Shown piece after piece: positions 25,927 through 35,328 of a DNA stretch of 64,000 nt. Under the pieces are notes generated by a model that saw only the letters and a program-made list of their open reading frames with translations, did no database searches and had not been told where the DNA came from. Location: contig NZ_JAQUHV010000001.1 of assembly GCF_028681615.1 (NCBI RefSeq), positions 1-64,000 of the forward strand, in the 5' to 3' direction. Origin of the DNA: Sulfuricurvum sp. (GTDB lineage: Bacteria; Campylobacterota; Campylobacteria; Campylobacterales; Sulfurimonadaceae). The translations under genes and the position numbers were made by a program. Within the stretch, counting starts at the first letter, position 1; every line of letters starts with the position of its first letter.

Positions 25927-28900
25927 TTAGCTCTTGATGTTTACATCATACGAGGTAGGATCAAGTTTAACCCACGGGCGGAAAATGTGTTTCGGACGGC
26001 GAAGTTTGGAATTTGAATCCAAACCGCGTGTAAGTTTATCTCTCCATGCTTGATACACTTTCATATTATTGTCGTAATTGACAAAAATATCTCCGATTTT
26101 ATCTCCCGCTTGTGCCGGTTCAAGCAATACTTTTTGGTGCCAGCAGTGCATTCCCGAAACCGGGTCTGGATGCGGAGCCGCTACCGCATTTTGCCATGAA
26201 CCGGAGAGTCCGTCCCACCATACGTTTTCAGAGTCACGGTTGTATTCAGCGAAGCGTTCCGCTTTAAACCCTTTGATTCCCTCAACGTATTTGAGTTTGC
26301 CCTCTTTGCCGTCCATTTGAATTTCTGCGACTGGAACCCCGAAACTGTTGATACCGGTTGTACCGCTATAATCATCAATTTTGGTTTGAGCACCTTCTTT
26401 ACCGACATTTACAGGAGATTCAGCCAAGAATTCTTTATTCGTTAGATCTCTTGGTGCAACACCTGGTGCTACTTTACCGTCAGATACACCATTTGGAATG
26501 GTAACTGCATTGGTCAATTTCCAGCGTCCGCCATGATGTGAACATGCCAATGTTCCCGGTAAAACACCCTCTGTCGGTATTGCCATAGCAACAAAATGTC
26601 CGCTTTCCAATCCCGAAACCGTATCTACGATTCGAACACGAATCGCATCTCCGCGTTTAAATCCAAGGCGTGCGGCATCTTTCGTAGAAATCCAGATCGG
26701 GTCATGGTTTTGACTGATCTCCATTAGATGTTTAGAGTTTGCAGAACGCGTATGAATGTTATACGGTAAACGGAATACCGTATTGAGCGCAAAAGAGTTC
26801 TCTTCTTTCATATAGACATGATTGACGTGTGAAAGGATATGAACCATTTCCTCTTTCTCTTTGTCATTACGAGGATAGATCGCCATAGCATATTCCGGCC
26901 ATTTCCAATCTTTTGCCACCCATTGAGTATAGACATCGAGTTTACGTGTAGGAGTCGTAAATCCTTGCACTTTTTTACCGTCTACTACAATACCGATTTT
27001 TTTCGAGTCGCCTTTGTCATCCACCGCACTGATGATACCTGCAGAGTCCACACTCATCGAACCTGCATCGTATTTATGCTCATACGATTCAACTTTTCCC
27101 TCTTCGATTTTGAGTTCACGTTCTTGGACATTGTAGATTTTATCCTCTTCGAGCCAAGTACCGTGATCACGCATATATGAATAAACCGGGAATTCATCGT
27201 TTGCATAGCGTTCGTCGTTCATAACAGTTTCGTGCAATTTAGGTAAATTATCCCCGAACGCTGCATCGTACCATTCAGCGATGGTGACCGGTTTACCTGG
27301 ATTGCGTTTTGATTCCCACATTTGTTTAATGTTCAAACTACCATCCGGATCGATGTAGTTAACACATAAGTCAAACATGAACTCATTCTCTTCCCAAACT
27401 TCTCCAAGACCAGCTTTGATGTGTGCTTCAAGAGTCGCACGATTTGGGTTTTTAGGTTTCCACCCCGACTTTTCGAGAGCTACACGTAATACCGGTTGAC
27501 GGAAAGATGTCCATCGTGCCGGAATTGTTGCTTCAGAATGTTGGTCGTGACGTTCACCCGCAAGTCCAGTTGGAAGAACATAGTCCATATACCAGTTAGT
27601 CTCAGACCATACCGGAGAAAGATTAACGGTTAATTCCATAATTTCTTCATTTTTCAACACTTCAAGCCAACGGAATCCATCCGGATTGATCCAAACCGGA
27701 TTGTACATACGAGGCATATACACAGCAAGTTTGCTCGGCACTTGCAACCCGCGATCATTCCATTTTTTCTGCCACTCTTTGTCACTTAGCAAATGAGGGA
27801 GCAAGAATGAAAGCTCATACGTTGACAAAGGCCATTCAGGAGGCCATGTCAATTCATTCCAAGCTTTTACTTTCGGAACGTCTTTACCAGATTTTCCTTG
27901 ACCAACCGTTGCACTTCCACCTTTTCCGCCGACAGCTATGTCATGCCAGTGATACCAACCCGTTCCACCGACATTTCCGATAGCACCGCGTAACCCGGTA
28001 ACAAAGAAAACCGATTTACCATTCATCCAACCACCGCGGTTACCGGCTGCTGTTGCACGCCAAACATAGGTAGAAATCGCATCTTCAGCCCAAATAAACA
28101 TTTCATAGAGTTTTTCAAGCTTATATGCCGGTATGTGAGTCTCTTTGACCGCAAATTCTAGGGTATACGGAGAATACATATCTTTTAATAGCTCTAAATA
28201 GCTCTCAAAATCACGTCCGGCAGGAAGTTTTGAAATATAGGTTTTCTCAACCATATAATTGAGATATTCGCTATCGTTCATCAATGTTTCCCAGTTGAAC
28301 CATCGTTTTACAAATGCTTTATTAACTTTATTTTCATGCAAAATACGATTTGCCAAATAAAGATAAATCGCCGACTCTGTTCCCGGCCATGGAGCCAACC
28401 AAAGATCGGCGATCCCTGCAGAGTTTGAAAGGCGCGGGTCCATAACGACCATTTTCGCACCTTTTTTACGAGCATCAGCAATCATTCCGGCAGCTTGCTG
28501 AAAATAGTGGCCAGCATCTGCAGCATGCGATGAATTCAAGAAAATCAATTTCGCATTTGCCCAGTCTGGGCTGGTACGGTCATCATTTACAAAATGAATT
28601 GACGGTGTACGTCCGTTAGCCGAACAGATATTGGTATGAGAATTGTATGAATCCAGACCCAACGTCTCCCAAACTTTAGGAACAAATCCATTCTCATTCG
28701 GTCGTCCGATATGATACATAACCGATTTGCGAGAAAGTTCATCTCCTTTTCGGATCGTATCACCCATTTTTTTACCGATCGTGGTCATCGCTTCGTCCCA
28801 CGTCGTACGAATCCATTTTCCTTCACCCCGTTTTGAACCCGGAGCACGTTTGAGTGGGAACGGAATACGATCCGGATCATACATTTGCGATTGTGCGGCA

Positions 28901-29322
28901 TACCCTTTTGCACAGTTGCGTCCGCGTGACCCCGCATGGAGCGGATTTCCCATATATTTTCGTACCGTCAATGTTTTTTTATCAACCCATGCAGTCAAAC
29001 CGCATGATGCTTCACAGTTTGAACATGCAGTCGGAATAAGCATGAAATCGTGCACTAAAATACCGTCAGGGTTCTCTTCACTTCGTACACCATGACGATT
29101 AATACCACCGCGTTTCCAATCGGTACCGTCAAGCTCTTGGAAGTTATCCCACTGATCAAGCGGAGGATAAAATGACAAGGTATCAGGTGTATTGGTAAAT
29201 TTACTTGCTTTCACCGACTCTGCCACTGCGTCGGTTGAAAATACACCCTTCGCTATAGCGGCACCGGCTACAGTGAGAGCGGTCCCTTTTAAAAATGTTC
29301 TTCTGCTTTCTAAATACATCAT
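25927..29322 (-). CDS. Tat-exported molybdopterin oxidoreductase, catalytic subunit (PsrA/SoeA-like)
   Basis: 1131 residues, a large DMSO-reductase family enzyme. The leader has SRRTFLKGTALTVAGAAIAKG, a twin-arginine signal. A 4Fe-4S site follows: Cys100, Cys103, Cys107 and Cys137 (CX2CX3CX29C, ending GRNCAKG). The likely molybdenum ligand is Cys233 in NSHTNICSANGR, which speaks for the polysulfide/thiosulfate/nitrate-type branch rather than the Ser-ligated DMSO/TMAO type. The C-terminal domain includes DAARLGFKRGDAIRVR. With a four-cluster Fe-S subunit and an NrfD anchor it forms a quinone-linked periplasmic enzyme. The substrate cannot be fixed from sequence: polysulfide, thiosulfate, tetrathionate and sulfite are all possible. 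Length exceeds PsrA by several hundred residues. Confidence 0.85.
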   Translation of the reverse strand: MMYLESRRTFLKGTALTVAGAAIAKGVFSTDAVAESVKASKFTNTPDTLSFYPPLDQWDNFQELDGTDWKRGGINRHGVRSEENPDGILVHDFMLIPTACSNCEASCGLTAWVDKKTLTVRKYMGNPLHAGSRGRNCAKGYAAQSQMYDPDRIPFPLKRAPGSKRGEGKWIRTTWDEAMTTIGKKMGDTIRKGDELSRKSVMYHIGRPNENGFVPKVWETLGLDSYNSHTNICSANGRTPSIHFVNDDRTSPDWANAKLIFLNSSHAADAGHYFQQAAGMIADARKKGAKMVVMDPRLSNSAGIADLWLAPWPGTESAIYLYLANRILHENKVNKAFVKRWFNWETLMNDSEYLNYMVEKTYISKLPAGRDFESYLELLKDMYSPYTLEFAVKETHIPAYKLEKLYEMFIWAEDAISTYVWRATAAGNRGGWMNGKSVFFVTGLRGAIGNVGGTGWYHWHDIAVGGKGGSATVGQGKSGKDVPKVKAWNELTWPPEWPLSTYELSFLLPHLLSDKEWQKKWNDRGLQVPSKLAVYMPRMYNPVWINPDGFRWLEVLKNEEIMELTVNLSPVWSETNWYMDYVLPTGLAGERHDQHSEATIPARWTSFRQPVLRVALEKSGWKPKNPNRATLEAHIKAGLGEVWEENEFMFDLCVNYIDPDGSLNIKQMWESKRNPGKPVTIAEWYDAAFGDNLPKLHETVMNDERYANDEFPVYSYMRDHGTWLEEDKIYNVQERELKIEEGKVESYEHKYDAGSMSVDSAGIISAVDDKGDSKKIGIVVDGKKVQGFTTPTRKLDVYTQWVAKDWKWPEYAMAIYPRNDKEKEEMVHILSHVNHVYMKEENSFALNTVFRLPYNIHTRSANSKHLMEISQNHDPIWISTKDAARLGFKRGDAIRVRIVDTVSGLESGHFVAMAIPTEGVLPGTLACSHHGGRWKLTNAVTIPNGVSDGKVAPGVAPRDLTNKEFLAESPVNVGKEGAQTKIDDYSGTTGINSFGVPVAEIQMDGKEGKLKYVEGIKGFKAERFAEYNRDSENVWWDGLSGSWQNAVAAPHPDPVSGMHCWHQKVLLEPAQAGDKIGDIFVNYDNNMKVYQAWRDKLTRGLDSNSKLRRPKHIFRPWVKLDPTSYDVNIKS

Positions 29323-29332
29323 AATTTACCTC

Positions 29333-30232
29333 TTAGCTCATATTTAACAATTGTGGAATAACGAGCCAAACATGTTTGCTCACCCACAAACCGACCAATG
29401 CCGATACGGCAGCGATTTTCAACAAATAATACGATTTGTTTTTCAAGCTCAAGCATACTAATGCCATCGGAGCCAAGAATGCCATTACTTGGCCGATCCA
29501 GAACATTGCAGTGTATTCACCGCCTTTGACAAAAGCCAAGGTTGCAGCAACCTCTTCGGCTTTCATACCACCGAAAATATACTCAGACATATAAAGGACA
29601 AAGGCAGCGAATGCACTTAAACCTAAAATAATGGCGAGATCTTTTTTGATTGCATCTGAAAATTTGTTTCCGCCAAGCAAAATCATTGTTGCAGAACCTG
29701 CCAAAAATGCCGCCAACATCATTTGTGCCGATTCAGTTGGCATTTGCCACAATTCGCGTGCTGTTGATTCTGCCATCAAAGCTGCGGTATACAATGTAAC
29801 CGGAATTGCCAGCAATACTGTCCACCCGAGCAATTTATCGTACATTGCTTCATCTTTTTTAAGATAGATCGCATACGCCATTGCAAAGAGAAGTCCGACA
29901 AACCCTGTCGCCATCCACGCACCGATCGTAATTGCCGATGTCAAATGAGGATGGGCAAAAATATGCCAGAAACGGAACATTTGATGTAAATCAATGACCG
30001 TAAAGAATAAGAAGACATGGATAAATACAATCGAAATTGCTACAGCCGGAAAACGGATAAAACCGGTTTGCTCCGGATATTTTTTCAACAAGAAAAATGC
30101 GAGGAAAATAATACCGGTACCGATACTTTTCGCCCACATATTCATCGTAATAATCCAGCCCCAAAAAATAGCCGGTAATGGAACGTCAAGAACTACGATC
30201 GCATTGGTTGCCGCAAGTGTTTCGTGTACCAT
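29333..30232 (-). CDS. NrfD/PsrC-type membrane anchor subunit
   Basis: 299 residues with about eight or nine hydrophobic helices. It begins ETLAATNAIVVLDVPLPAIFWGW and carries family-like segments such as GAWMATGFVGLLFAMAYAIY. NrfD-type subunits have no haem; they exchange electrons between menaquinone and the four-cluster Fe-S subunit. Its start codon shares one base with the stop of the Fe-S gene (TAATG) and its stop is 10 bases before the catalytic gene. The anchor completes a three-subunit complex of the polysulfide reductase type, and the menaquinone gene mqnE in this window provides the likely quinone partner. Confidence 0.88.
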   Translation of the reverse strand: MVHETLAATNAIVVLDVPLPAIFWGWIITMNMWAKSIGTGIIFLAFFLLKKYPEQTGFIRFPAVAISIVFIHVFLFFTVIDLHQMFRFWHIFAHPHLTSAITIGAWMATGFVGLLFAMAYAIYLKKDEAMYDKLLGWTVLLAIPVTLYTAALMAESTARELWQMPTESAQMMLAAFLAGSATMILLGGNKFSDAIKKDLAIILGLSAFAAFVLYMSEYIFGGMKAEEVAATLAFVKGGEYTAMFWIGQVMAFLAPMALVCLSLKNKSYYLLKIAAVSALVGLWVSKHVWLVIPQLLNMS

Positions 30233-30870
30233 TAGTGGTGCCCTCCTAGAGGAAGATGGGTCAACTTGTTAAATAGGTTATGACCTTCGCCGCGGAATGA
30301 TGCCAACGGATTGAGTTGAACGTTGCCGCCGCCGACATAGAAGTGGTGTGGATCAGTCCCTTTTTCAGGTTTACGAACTTGTACGTCACCTTGGTGCTGT
30401 TGAATATATTTACTGATGTTGGAGGTCGGATCATCCAAATCACCGAAAATATTTGCCTCTACCGGACATGCTACGACACATGATGGCATCATTGCACTTG
30501 CAATACGATGCGCACAGTAGGTACATTTATCTGCCGTTTGTGTTTGAGGATCAATATAGATCGCACCGTACGGACATGCCATAACACATCCTGCACATCC
30601 AATACAACGTTCTTTGTCAATATTAACAATTCCGTTTTCGATATAGTGCAATGCACTTACCGGACAAATACGTTCACACGGTGCATTGGCACAGTGATTA
30701 CAACGAAGCGGAGTAAATGTTCGCTTCGTTTCAGGGAAAGTTCCCACATCGATATATTTTACACGAAGACGCCATGTACTAAGCGGAACTTCGTTTTCCA
30801 CTTTACACGCAATCTCACAGCCCTTACACCCCATGCAAAGGTGAAGGTCTACCAAGAAACCTAACTGCAT
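30232..30870 (-). CDS. four-cluster Fe-S subunit of the molybdoenzyme (PsrB/DmsB type)
   Basis: 212 residues without a leader; it is probably exported bound to the catalytic subunit. Four cysteine groups are typical: CMGCKGCEIAC, CNHCANAPCERICP, CIGCAGCVMACP and CTYCAHRIASAMMPSCVVACP. The third group begins a predicted cluster chain from the molybdenum site to the membrane anchor. It is the first gene of the operon, preceded by AAGGAG, which is an unusual order since catalytic genes often come first in psrABC and soeABC. The C-terminal 60 residues after the last cluster are Gly/His-rich (GGGNVQLNPL, LPLGGHH). Confidence 0.92.
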   Translation of the reverse strand: MQLGFLVDLHLCMGCKGCEIACKVENEVPLSTWRLRVKYIDVGTFPETKRTFTPLRCNHCANAPCERICPVSALHYIENGIVNIDKERCIGCAGCVMACPYGAIYIDPQTQTADKCTYCAHRIASAMMPSCVVACPVEANIFGDLDDPTSNISKYIQQHQGDVQVRKPEKGTDPHHFYVGGGNVQLNPLASFRGEGHNLFNKLTHLPLGGHH

Positions 30871-31118
30871 ATATTCTCCTTGATTCCTATCTCACGTTAC
30901 TTAATTTTCATACATAAGCGATATGAATAATCTTTATTCGATACCATGATTACAGGCATTTGACGGCATTACTGCTGCGTTGATAGTAACCTAATTAGCT
31001 TTAACTGAAACTAAAATAGAACACTGTTTTGCTATAACTTTTTGATATTTGTAACCATTTGGAGGTTTTCCCGGAGATGGGAAAATTTTATTGAATAAGA
31101 TGTAAAGTTTTATTGATT
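30871..31118. other. intergenic region upstream of the molybdoenzyme operon
   Basis: About 250 bases between the hisD stop and the Fe-S subunit start, both on the minus strand. It should hold the molybdoenzyme promoter, but no consensus -35/-10 pair stands out. A hairpin TTTTCCC / GGGAAAA is present at 31066-31085, with its T-run on the plus-strand side, so it is not an ideal hisD terminator. No small gene was recognised. Confidence 0.5.
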
Positions 31119-32411
31119 TTAGTTATCTAAACGGCATCGTACAGATGCTTCATGTGCACCTAAACCTTCCGTATTGGCAATCAAAGCACATGCTTCACCG
31201 ATTTCATTGATCGCTTGCCGGGAAAAAGAAATAATAGAAGATTTTTTCATAAAATTTTCTACCCCGAGCGGTGAATAAAACCGTGCCGTTCCGCCGGTCG
31301 GCAGGGTATGATTCGGACCTGCAACGTAATCCCCGATTGCCTCGGGAGTATAATGACCTAAAAAGATCGCTCCGGCATGCTTGATAGAAGGGAGCAATGC
31401 AAAAGGATTGTCGGTTGCTACCTCTAAATGCTCTGGTGCGATCTCGTTCATAAGATTGACCGCTTCTTCCATGGTTTCCGTCACAATGATTGCAGCGCGC
31501 TCTTTAATCGATTTACGGGCGATCACTTCACGAGGAAGTTTTTTCAACCATATTTCAATCTCTACGGCACACGCATCCGCGAATTTTTGTGACGGCGTGA
31601 TCAAAATGGAACTTGCCATCTCATCATGCTCTGCCTGAGAGAGCAGATCAATCGCGATATGAGAGGGGTTTGCCGAATCATCCGCCAACACACCTATTTC
31701 ACTCGGCCCTGCGATCATATCGATATTTACTTCCCCGAACACCATTTTTTTGGCTGTTGCGACAAAGATATTTCCGGGTCCCGTAATCACATCGACTTTC
31801 GGAATCGTTGCTGTACCGTATGCCATTGCGGCAATCGCACTCGCACCACCGACTTTAAACACTTCCGTAACACCGCATAAATGACATGCTGCCAATAAAA
31901 GCGCATTGGGCTCATTATCCGGAGTCGGAGTGGTAACTACAATATGTTCAACGCCCGCCACTTGAGCCGGGATGACATTCATCAACAATGAGCTTGGATA
32001 TGCTGCTTTTCCTCCGGGGATATAAAGACCTGCACGGTCAACCGGAGTCACTTTTTGCCCAAGAATGGTCCCATTGGCTTCCGTATCAAACCAACTTTTA
32101 GGAAGCTGTTTTTCATGGTATGATCGAATACGATCATACGCCAAATGCAATGAAGATTTAAGTGTCGGGTCTAATGCCTCGTACGCTCGTTTCATATCTG
32201 AAGGATTAATACGCAAATCATCGCCGCAAGAAGGATTCCAGCGGTCAAATTTCTCAATATGACGGATCAGTGCATTATCATCTTCACTACGGATTTCGTC
32301 AATCAACGTCTTGACAATCGAGGATACATGTTCCATATCCATCTTGCCGCGGCCGAGAAGTTCACTGAATACGGTTTTGAAATTGGCATCACCGGTATGA
32401 ATAAGTGTCAT
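31119..32411 (-). CDS. hisD: histidinol dehydrogenase
   Basis: 430 residues, full length. It performs the last two oxidations of histidine synthesis with NAD. Clear family segments are YIPGGKAAYPSSLLMNVIPA, GPGNIFVATAKKMVFGEV, SQAEHDEMASS (zinc and base residues Glu/His), EHLEVATDNP and GPNHTLPTGGTARFYS. It is the last gene in the run aroK, thioredoxin-like protein, hisD, with 12 bases to the upstream gene. The combination of shikimate and histidine enzymes is a scattered amino-acid operon rather than a his operon. Confidence 0.96.
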   Translation of the reverse strand: MTLIHTGDANFKTVFSELLGRGKMDMEHVSSIVKTLIDEIRSEDDNALIRHIEKFDRWNPSCGDDLRINPSDMKRAYEALDPTLKSSLHLAYDRIRSYHEKQLPKSWFDTEANGTILGQKVTPVDRAGLYIPGGKAAYPSSLLMNVIPAQVAGVEHIVVTTPTPDNEPNALLLAACHLCGVTEVFKVGGASAIAAMAYGTATIPKVDVITGPGNIFVATAKKMVFGEVNIDMIAGPSEIGVLADDSANPSHIAIDLLSQAEHDEMASSILITPSQKFADACAVEIEIWLKKLPREVIARKSIKERAAIIVTETMEEAVNLMNEIAPEHLEVATDNPFALLPSIKHAGAIFLGHYTPEAIGDYVAGPNHTLPTGGTARFYSPLGVENFMKKSSIISFSRQAINEIGEACALIANTEGLGAHEASVRCRLDN

Positions 32412-32423
32412 AATTATCCTTTT

Positions 32424-32843
32424 TTACTTTTTCGTCGTACTTTTTTTAAACTCTTCTTTTACAATATCCAGAGCTTTTAAAAAACTCTCGGCATCTGCTG
32501 CTCCCATTATCGGTTCAAACATCGGCTCGCCATTCGGCTTGAGGAACCATGTTCCCGGTGTTCCCGGCACTTCCAACTGATGCGGGAAAATCGGATTTTC
32601 ATCGATATATGCAATTGAACTGATAAAATCGCTATTCAATTTTTGAACTACTCTTGGATCTTTCATTGTCGTACTTTCATATTGGACACAATAATGGCAA
32701 TGGTGATTAGAAACAATGAACATCAAAGGTTTATTCATCGATTTTGCTTTGGCAATCGCCGAACTGTAATCTTTTTCCCATTTGATACTTCCACCAAACA
32801 ACGACAATACCGAAAGCAAAAGTATTAACACTAGCTTTTTCAT
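32424..32843 (-). CDS. exported thioredoxin-fold protein
   Basis: 139 residues with a Sec leader (MKKLVLILLLSVLSLFGGS). The mature part has a thioredoxin fold of the SoxW/DUF255-like kind: KPLMFIVSNHHCHYCVQYES with the redox pair CHYC at about 49-52, and the cis-proline segment VPGTPGTWFLKPNG. It is likely a periplasmic thiol reductase or disulfide-handling protein, possibly for cytochrome c maturation or for sulfur oxidation proteins. It lies two bases from the aroK stop, so it is co-expressed with biosynthetic genes without an evident link. Confidence 0.82.
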   Translation of the reverse strand: MKKLVLILLLSVLSLFGGSIKWEKDYSSAIAKAKSMNKPLMFIVSNHHCHYCVQYESTTMKDPRVVQKLNSDFISSIAYIDENPIFPHQLEVPGTPGTWFLKPNGEPMFEPIMGAADAESFLKALDIVKEEFKKSTTKK

Positions 32844-32844
32844 C

Positions 32845-33351
32845 TTATTTCACCTTTTTTAAAATCTCTTTAGCAATTTCACTAAGCTCTTTATCACTGA
32901 CATCGATAATAATATCGGCAACTTTTTTGTAAAGAGCTGAGCGTTCCTCATAGAGTTTTTTGGCTTTTTCTATGTCTTGAAACAGCGGTCTCTTGCGAAG
33001 TTTTTTTGCAGCATCCGGGTGTGCCAGGATGCGATTGTGAATCGTATCAAAAGGGGCAGATAAATAGACGATCGTCCCGATTTTTTTTAGATTAGGGACT
33101 TTAAAAAAGCCCCCTCCGGTCGAAATCAATGTCCCTTTTACCTCTTTTTGAAGCCAAAGGGCCACTTTTCTTTCCAATTCACGAAAATATTCTTCACCCT
33201 CTTCTGCAAAGATTTTCTTTATACGCCGATTTTCCATACTCTCGATGATATCATCGGTATCTAATGCAACCAGACTGGACAGTTTCACGATTTCACGTGC
33301 GACAGAACCTTTTCCAACTCCCATAAAACCGATTAAAACGATGTTTTTCAT
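32845..33351 (-). CDS. aroK: shikimate kinase
   Basis: 168 residues. It phosphorylates shikimate in aromatic amino acid synthesis. The P-loop reads GFMGVGKGSVAREI; the GKGS form, instead of GKST, resembles adenylate kinases and keeps a Ser one place later. Further family features are LDTDDIIE (shikimate-binding Asp), FAEEGEEYFRELE, STGGGFFKV and RKRPLF (lid arginines). It begins a minus-strand run with the thioredoxin-like gene and hisD, and is divergent from a small cupin gene. Confidence 0.92.
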   Translation of the reverse strand: MKNIVLIGFMGVGKGSVAREIVKLSSLVALDTDDIIESMENRRIKKIFAEEGEEYFRELERKVALWLQKEVKGTLISTGGGFFKVPNLKKIGTIVYLSAPFDTIHNRILAHPDAAKKLRKRPLFQDIEKAKKLYEERSALYKKVADIIIDVSDKELSEIAKEILKKVK

Positions 33352-33370
33352 AAATTCTCTACTGTTGGTT

Positions 33371-33376
33371 TATAAT
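33371..33376 (+). promoter_or_regulatory. -10 element of the cupin gene
   Basis: TATAAT about 38 bases before the TTG start, in the short gap divergent from aroK. Confidence 0.5.
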
Positions 33377-33413
33377 GACGCAATCATATCATGCGTTAAC
33401 TTAGGAGTGCTTC

Positions 33414-33722
33414 TTGACCCATATTGACAACCTGTATAAAATGCCAAATCCCACTGAAAACAATGAAATATTTTCGACACTTTTTCATAATGAAACACTC
33501 AAAATTGAGTCCATCCGTTCAAATCTGAAAACTCCCGGAGAACTCTATGATCAAGACCAGGACGAATGGGTTTTGCTTCTCGAAGGGGAAGCTAAGTTGG
33601 AGATTGGCACTCAAACGCGGGAGATGATTTCGGGCGATTACCTCTTTCTCCCGAAGCATACTCTTCACAGAGTCCTATCAACCTCAGAGAATGCTCTCTG
33701 GCTCTGTATTTTCAGCTCTTAA
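33414..33722 (+). CDS. small single-domain cupin
   Basis: 102 residues from a TTG start, chosen because AGGAG lies six bases before it; an ATG nine codons later lacks a ribosome site. The cupin core is visible in [18 protein letters not shown], with [17 protein letters not shown] as the second motif. Metal ligands look reduced (Glu in DEW, one His in HTLHR). It is cytoplasmic, function unknown; similar cupins bind small ligands or act on sugars. It converges with the chemoreceptor gene and overlaps it by 11 bases at the 3' ends. Confidence 0.8.
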   Translation: MTHIDNLYKMPNPTENNEIFSTLFHNETLKIESIRSNLKTPGELYDQDQDEWVLLLEGEAKLEIGTQTREMISGDYLFLPKHTLHRVLSTSENALWLCIFSS

Positions 33723-35298
33723 ACTCGTTAATACGTTCTGATAACGAATTGGCTACATTCAATAATTGTTTTGAATCATTCTCAATTCTCTCGACACTGT
33801 GACGATTTGATTCGGAAACATCATTGATCTGAGAGATTTTATCTATAATCCATTCGATATGACCGACCACTTCAACCGAATCCTGATGAGAACGTTCAGC
33901 CACGGAAACGGAACGCTCCATTTCCAAAGAAGTGGCAGAAATTTTTTCTTCTACTTCATTGGAGATCACAGTCAACTCATTCATATTTCTGGCATTATCC
34001 CCCATTTTGTCGCTTACATCGTTAATAGCCTGAACGATTGTACTGACACTGATTTCTATCTCTGTCAAACTTTTTTGAGTCCGCTCCGCCAGTTTTCGTA
34101 CTTCATCGGCTACAACAGCAAATCCGCGTCCGTGCTCACCCGCCCGTGCTGCTTCGATAGCCGCATTAAGTGCCAAAAGATTCGTTTGATCCGCTATATC
34201 TTTAATAACCCCTAAAACATTTTTAACCTGATCGGCGTCCTGACGCAACGAAACAAGCTGAGATGACATCTCATGTTCGATTTCAATGTATCCGTCTACC
34301 TCCTGAACCAAACGAGAAAGGGCATCTTTTGCAGTCACAAGCTCACCATTGGCGTTTGCCACATTACGTTGGGTCTGTTCCGACACCGTAATGGCAGCCG
34401 AAAGAATCTCTTTGATGGAATGGCTTTTCTGGGTTGTAGCCTCAACAATGAGTCGTTCTTGTTCGACGCCGCCGGAAATCGTACGTGTTGCATTGGTGAT
34501 CGTTGTAGCGATAATCGCATTTTGTTTTCCGAGATCTTTAACTTCATTGACCGTTTCTTGAATCATAGAGACAAAATTATTCACGGCCAGAGCTGCTTGA
34601 GAAAACTCATCTTTTTTGGTGACTTCAAGACGTTTGGTTAAATCTTTATCTCCGCTTACCAATGCACCGATACGATTGCGCAGTCCTTCCAACGGCATCA
34701 GAACCTCTTTCCCGAAGAAAAGATTTAAGACCGAAACAAAAATAATAACAACAACGCTAAGTGCAATCAATAGAACTGTTTGAGTTTTGCCGATTTCAAT
34801 ATCATTTTTTTCAAGTGAAATGACCAAATCCATAACACCCATTACATCGCCGACTTGCGCATTTGTATGACAGGCAAGACATCGTTCTTCTGCGACAAGA
34901 GGCTGTAAAAGCCGTATCGTATGGGACCCGTTCGTATGTTCGATTACTTGAGCCTCTTTCGTTTTAAAAATTTCCCGAATAAGCGGTTCTTCCGTGAATT
35001 TTTCGTTAGGGGCAAGAAGATCGATTACCGCTTGGGATTTTTCTACTTTGAGTGTTTCAATCCCCTCAATTTTTTGGGCTTTGCTGATCGTTTCCATAAC
35101 GACATTGGGATCACCCGCCAGCATACTCTGAGTCAGTGTCTGAAAAATCGATTGGCTTAACATCGTAAGCGAGCGTTTCGCCGTATCATTTGAAAAATCG
35201 TGAAACGTTGTCGTCAAATACCAATATATCGCCCCTAGCCCCATAAAGCTGAAAAGAAGCGTGGAAAAAATGATTTTCGATTTTACGGTATTGAACAT
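33712..35298 (-). CDS. methyl-accepting chemotaxis protein with CxxCH haem motif
   Basis: 528 residues. Membrane span at about 7-28, periplasmic sensor 30-170 with CLACH at 140-144 (c-type haem site), second span at about 172-194, HAMP linker, then a cytoplasmic signalling hairpin with the conserved tip [20 protein letters not shown]. The sensor resembles that of the diguanylate cyclase at 14.7 kb (the residues after CLACH read GDVMGVMDL here and GDVLGAISM there). Established examples of haem-binding chemoreceptors sense oxygen, redox state or NO. It likely guides swimming through CheA. No C-terminal CheR/CheB docking pentapeptide is seen. Confidence 0.92.
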   Translation of the reverse strand: MFNTVKSKIIFSTLLFSFMGLGAIYWYLTTTFHDFSNDTAKRSLTMLSQSIFQTLTQSMLAGDPNVVMETISKAQKIEGIETLKVEKSQAVIDLLAPNEKFTEEPLIREIFKTKEAQVIEHTNGSHTIRLLQPLVAEERCLACHTNAQVGDVMGVMDLVISLEKNDIEIGKTQTVLLIALSVVVIIFVSVLNLFFGKEVLMPLEGLRNRIGALVSGDKDLTKRLEVTKKDEFSQAALAVNNFVSMIQETVNEVKDLGKQNAIIATTITNATRTISGGVEQERLIVEATTQKSHSIKEILSAAITVSEQTQRNVANANGELVTAKDALSRLVQEVDGYIEIEHEMSSQLVSLRQDADQVKNVLGVIKDIADQTNLLALNAAIEAARAGEHGRGFAVVADEVRKLAERTQKSLTEIEISVSTIVQAINDVSDKMGDNARNMNELTVISNEVEEKISATSLEMERSVSVAERSHQDSVEVVGHIEWIIDKISQINDVSESNRHSVERIENDSKQLLNVANSLSERINEFKS

Positions 35299-35328
35299 CG
35301 GAAGACCCCATATTAAAAAATGTTAGGA

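Noticed and set aside
31066-31085. Hairpin TTTTCCC/GGGAAAA as hisD terminator
   Set aside because: The T-run is on the plus-strand side while hisD runs on the minus strand; kept only as a note.
32845-33351. Broken P-loop in shikimate kinase (GKGS instead of GKST)
   Set aside because: GKGS/GKGT occurs in active adenylate kinases and the Ser follows directly; all other family motifs are intact.
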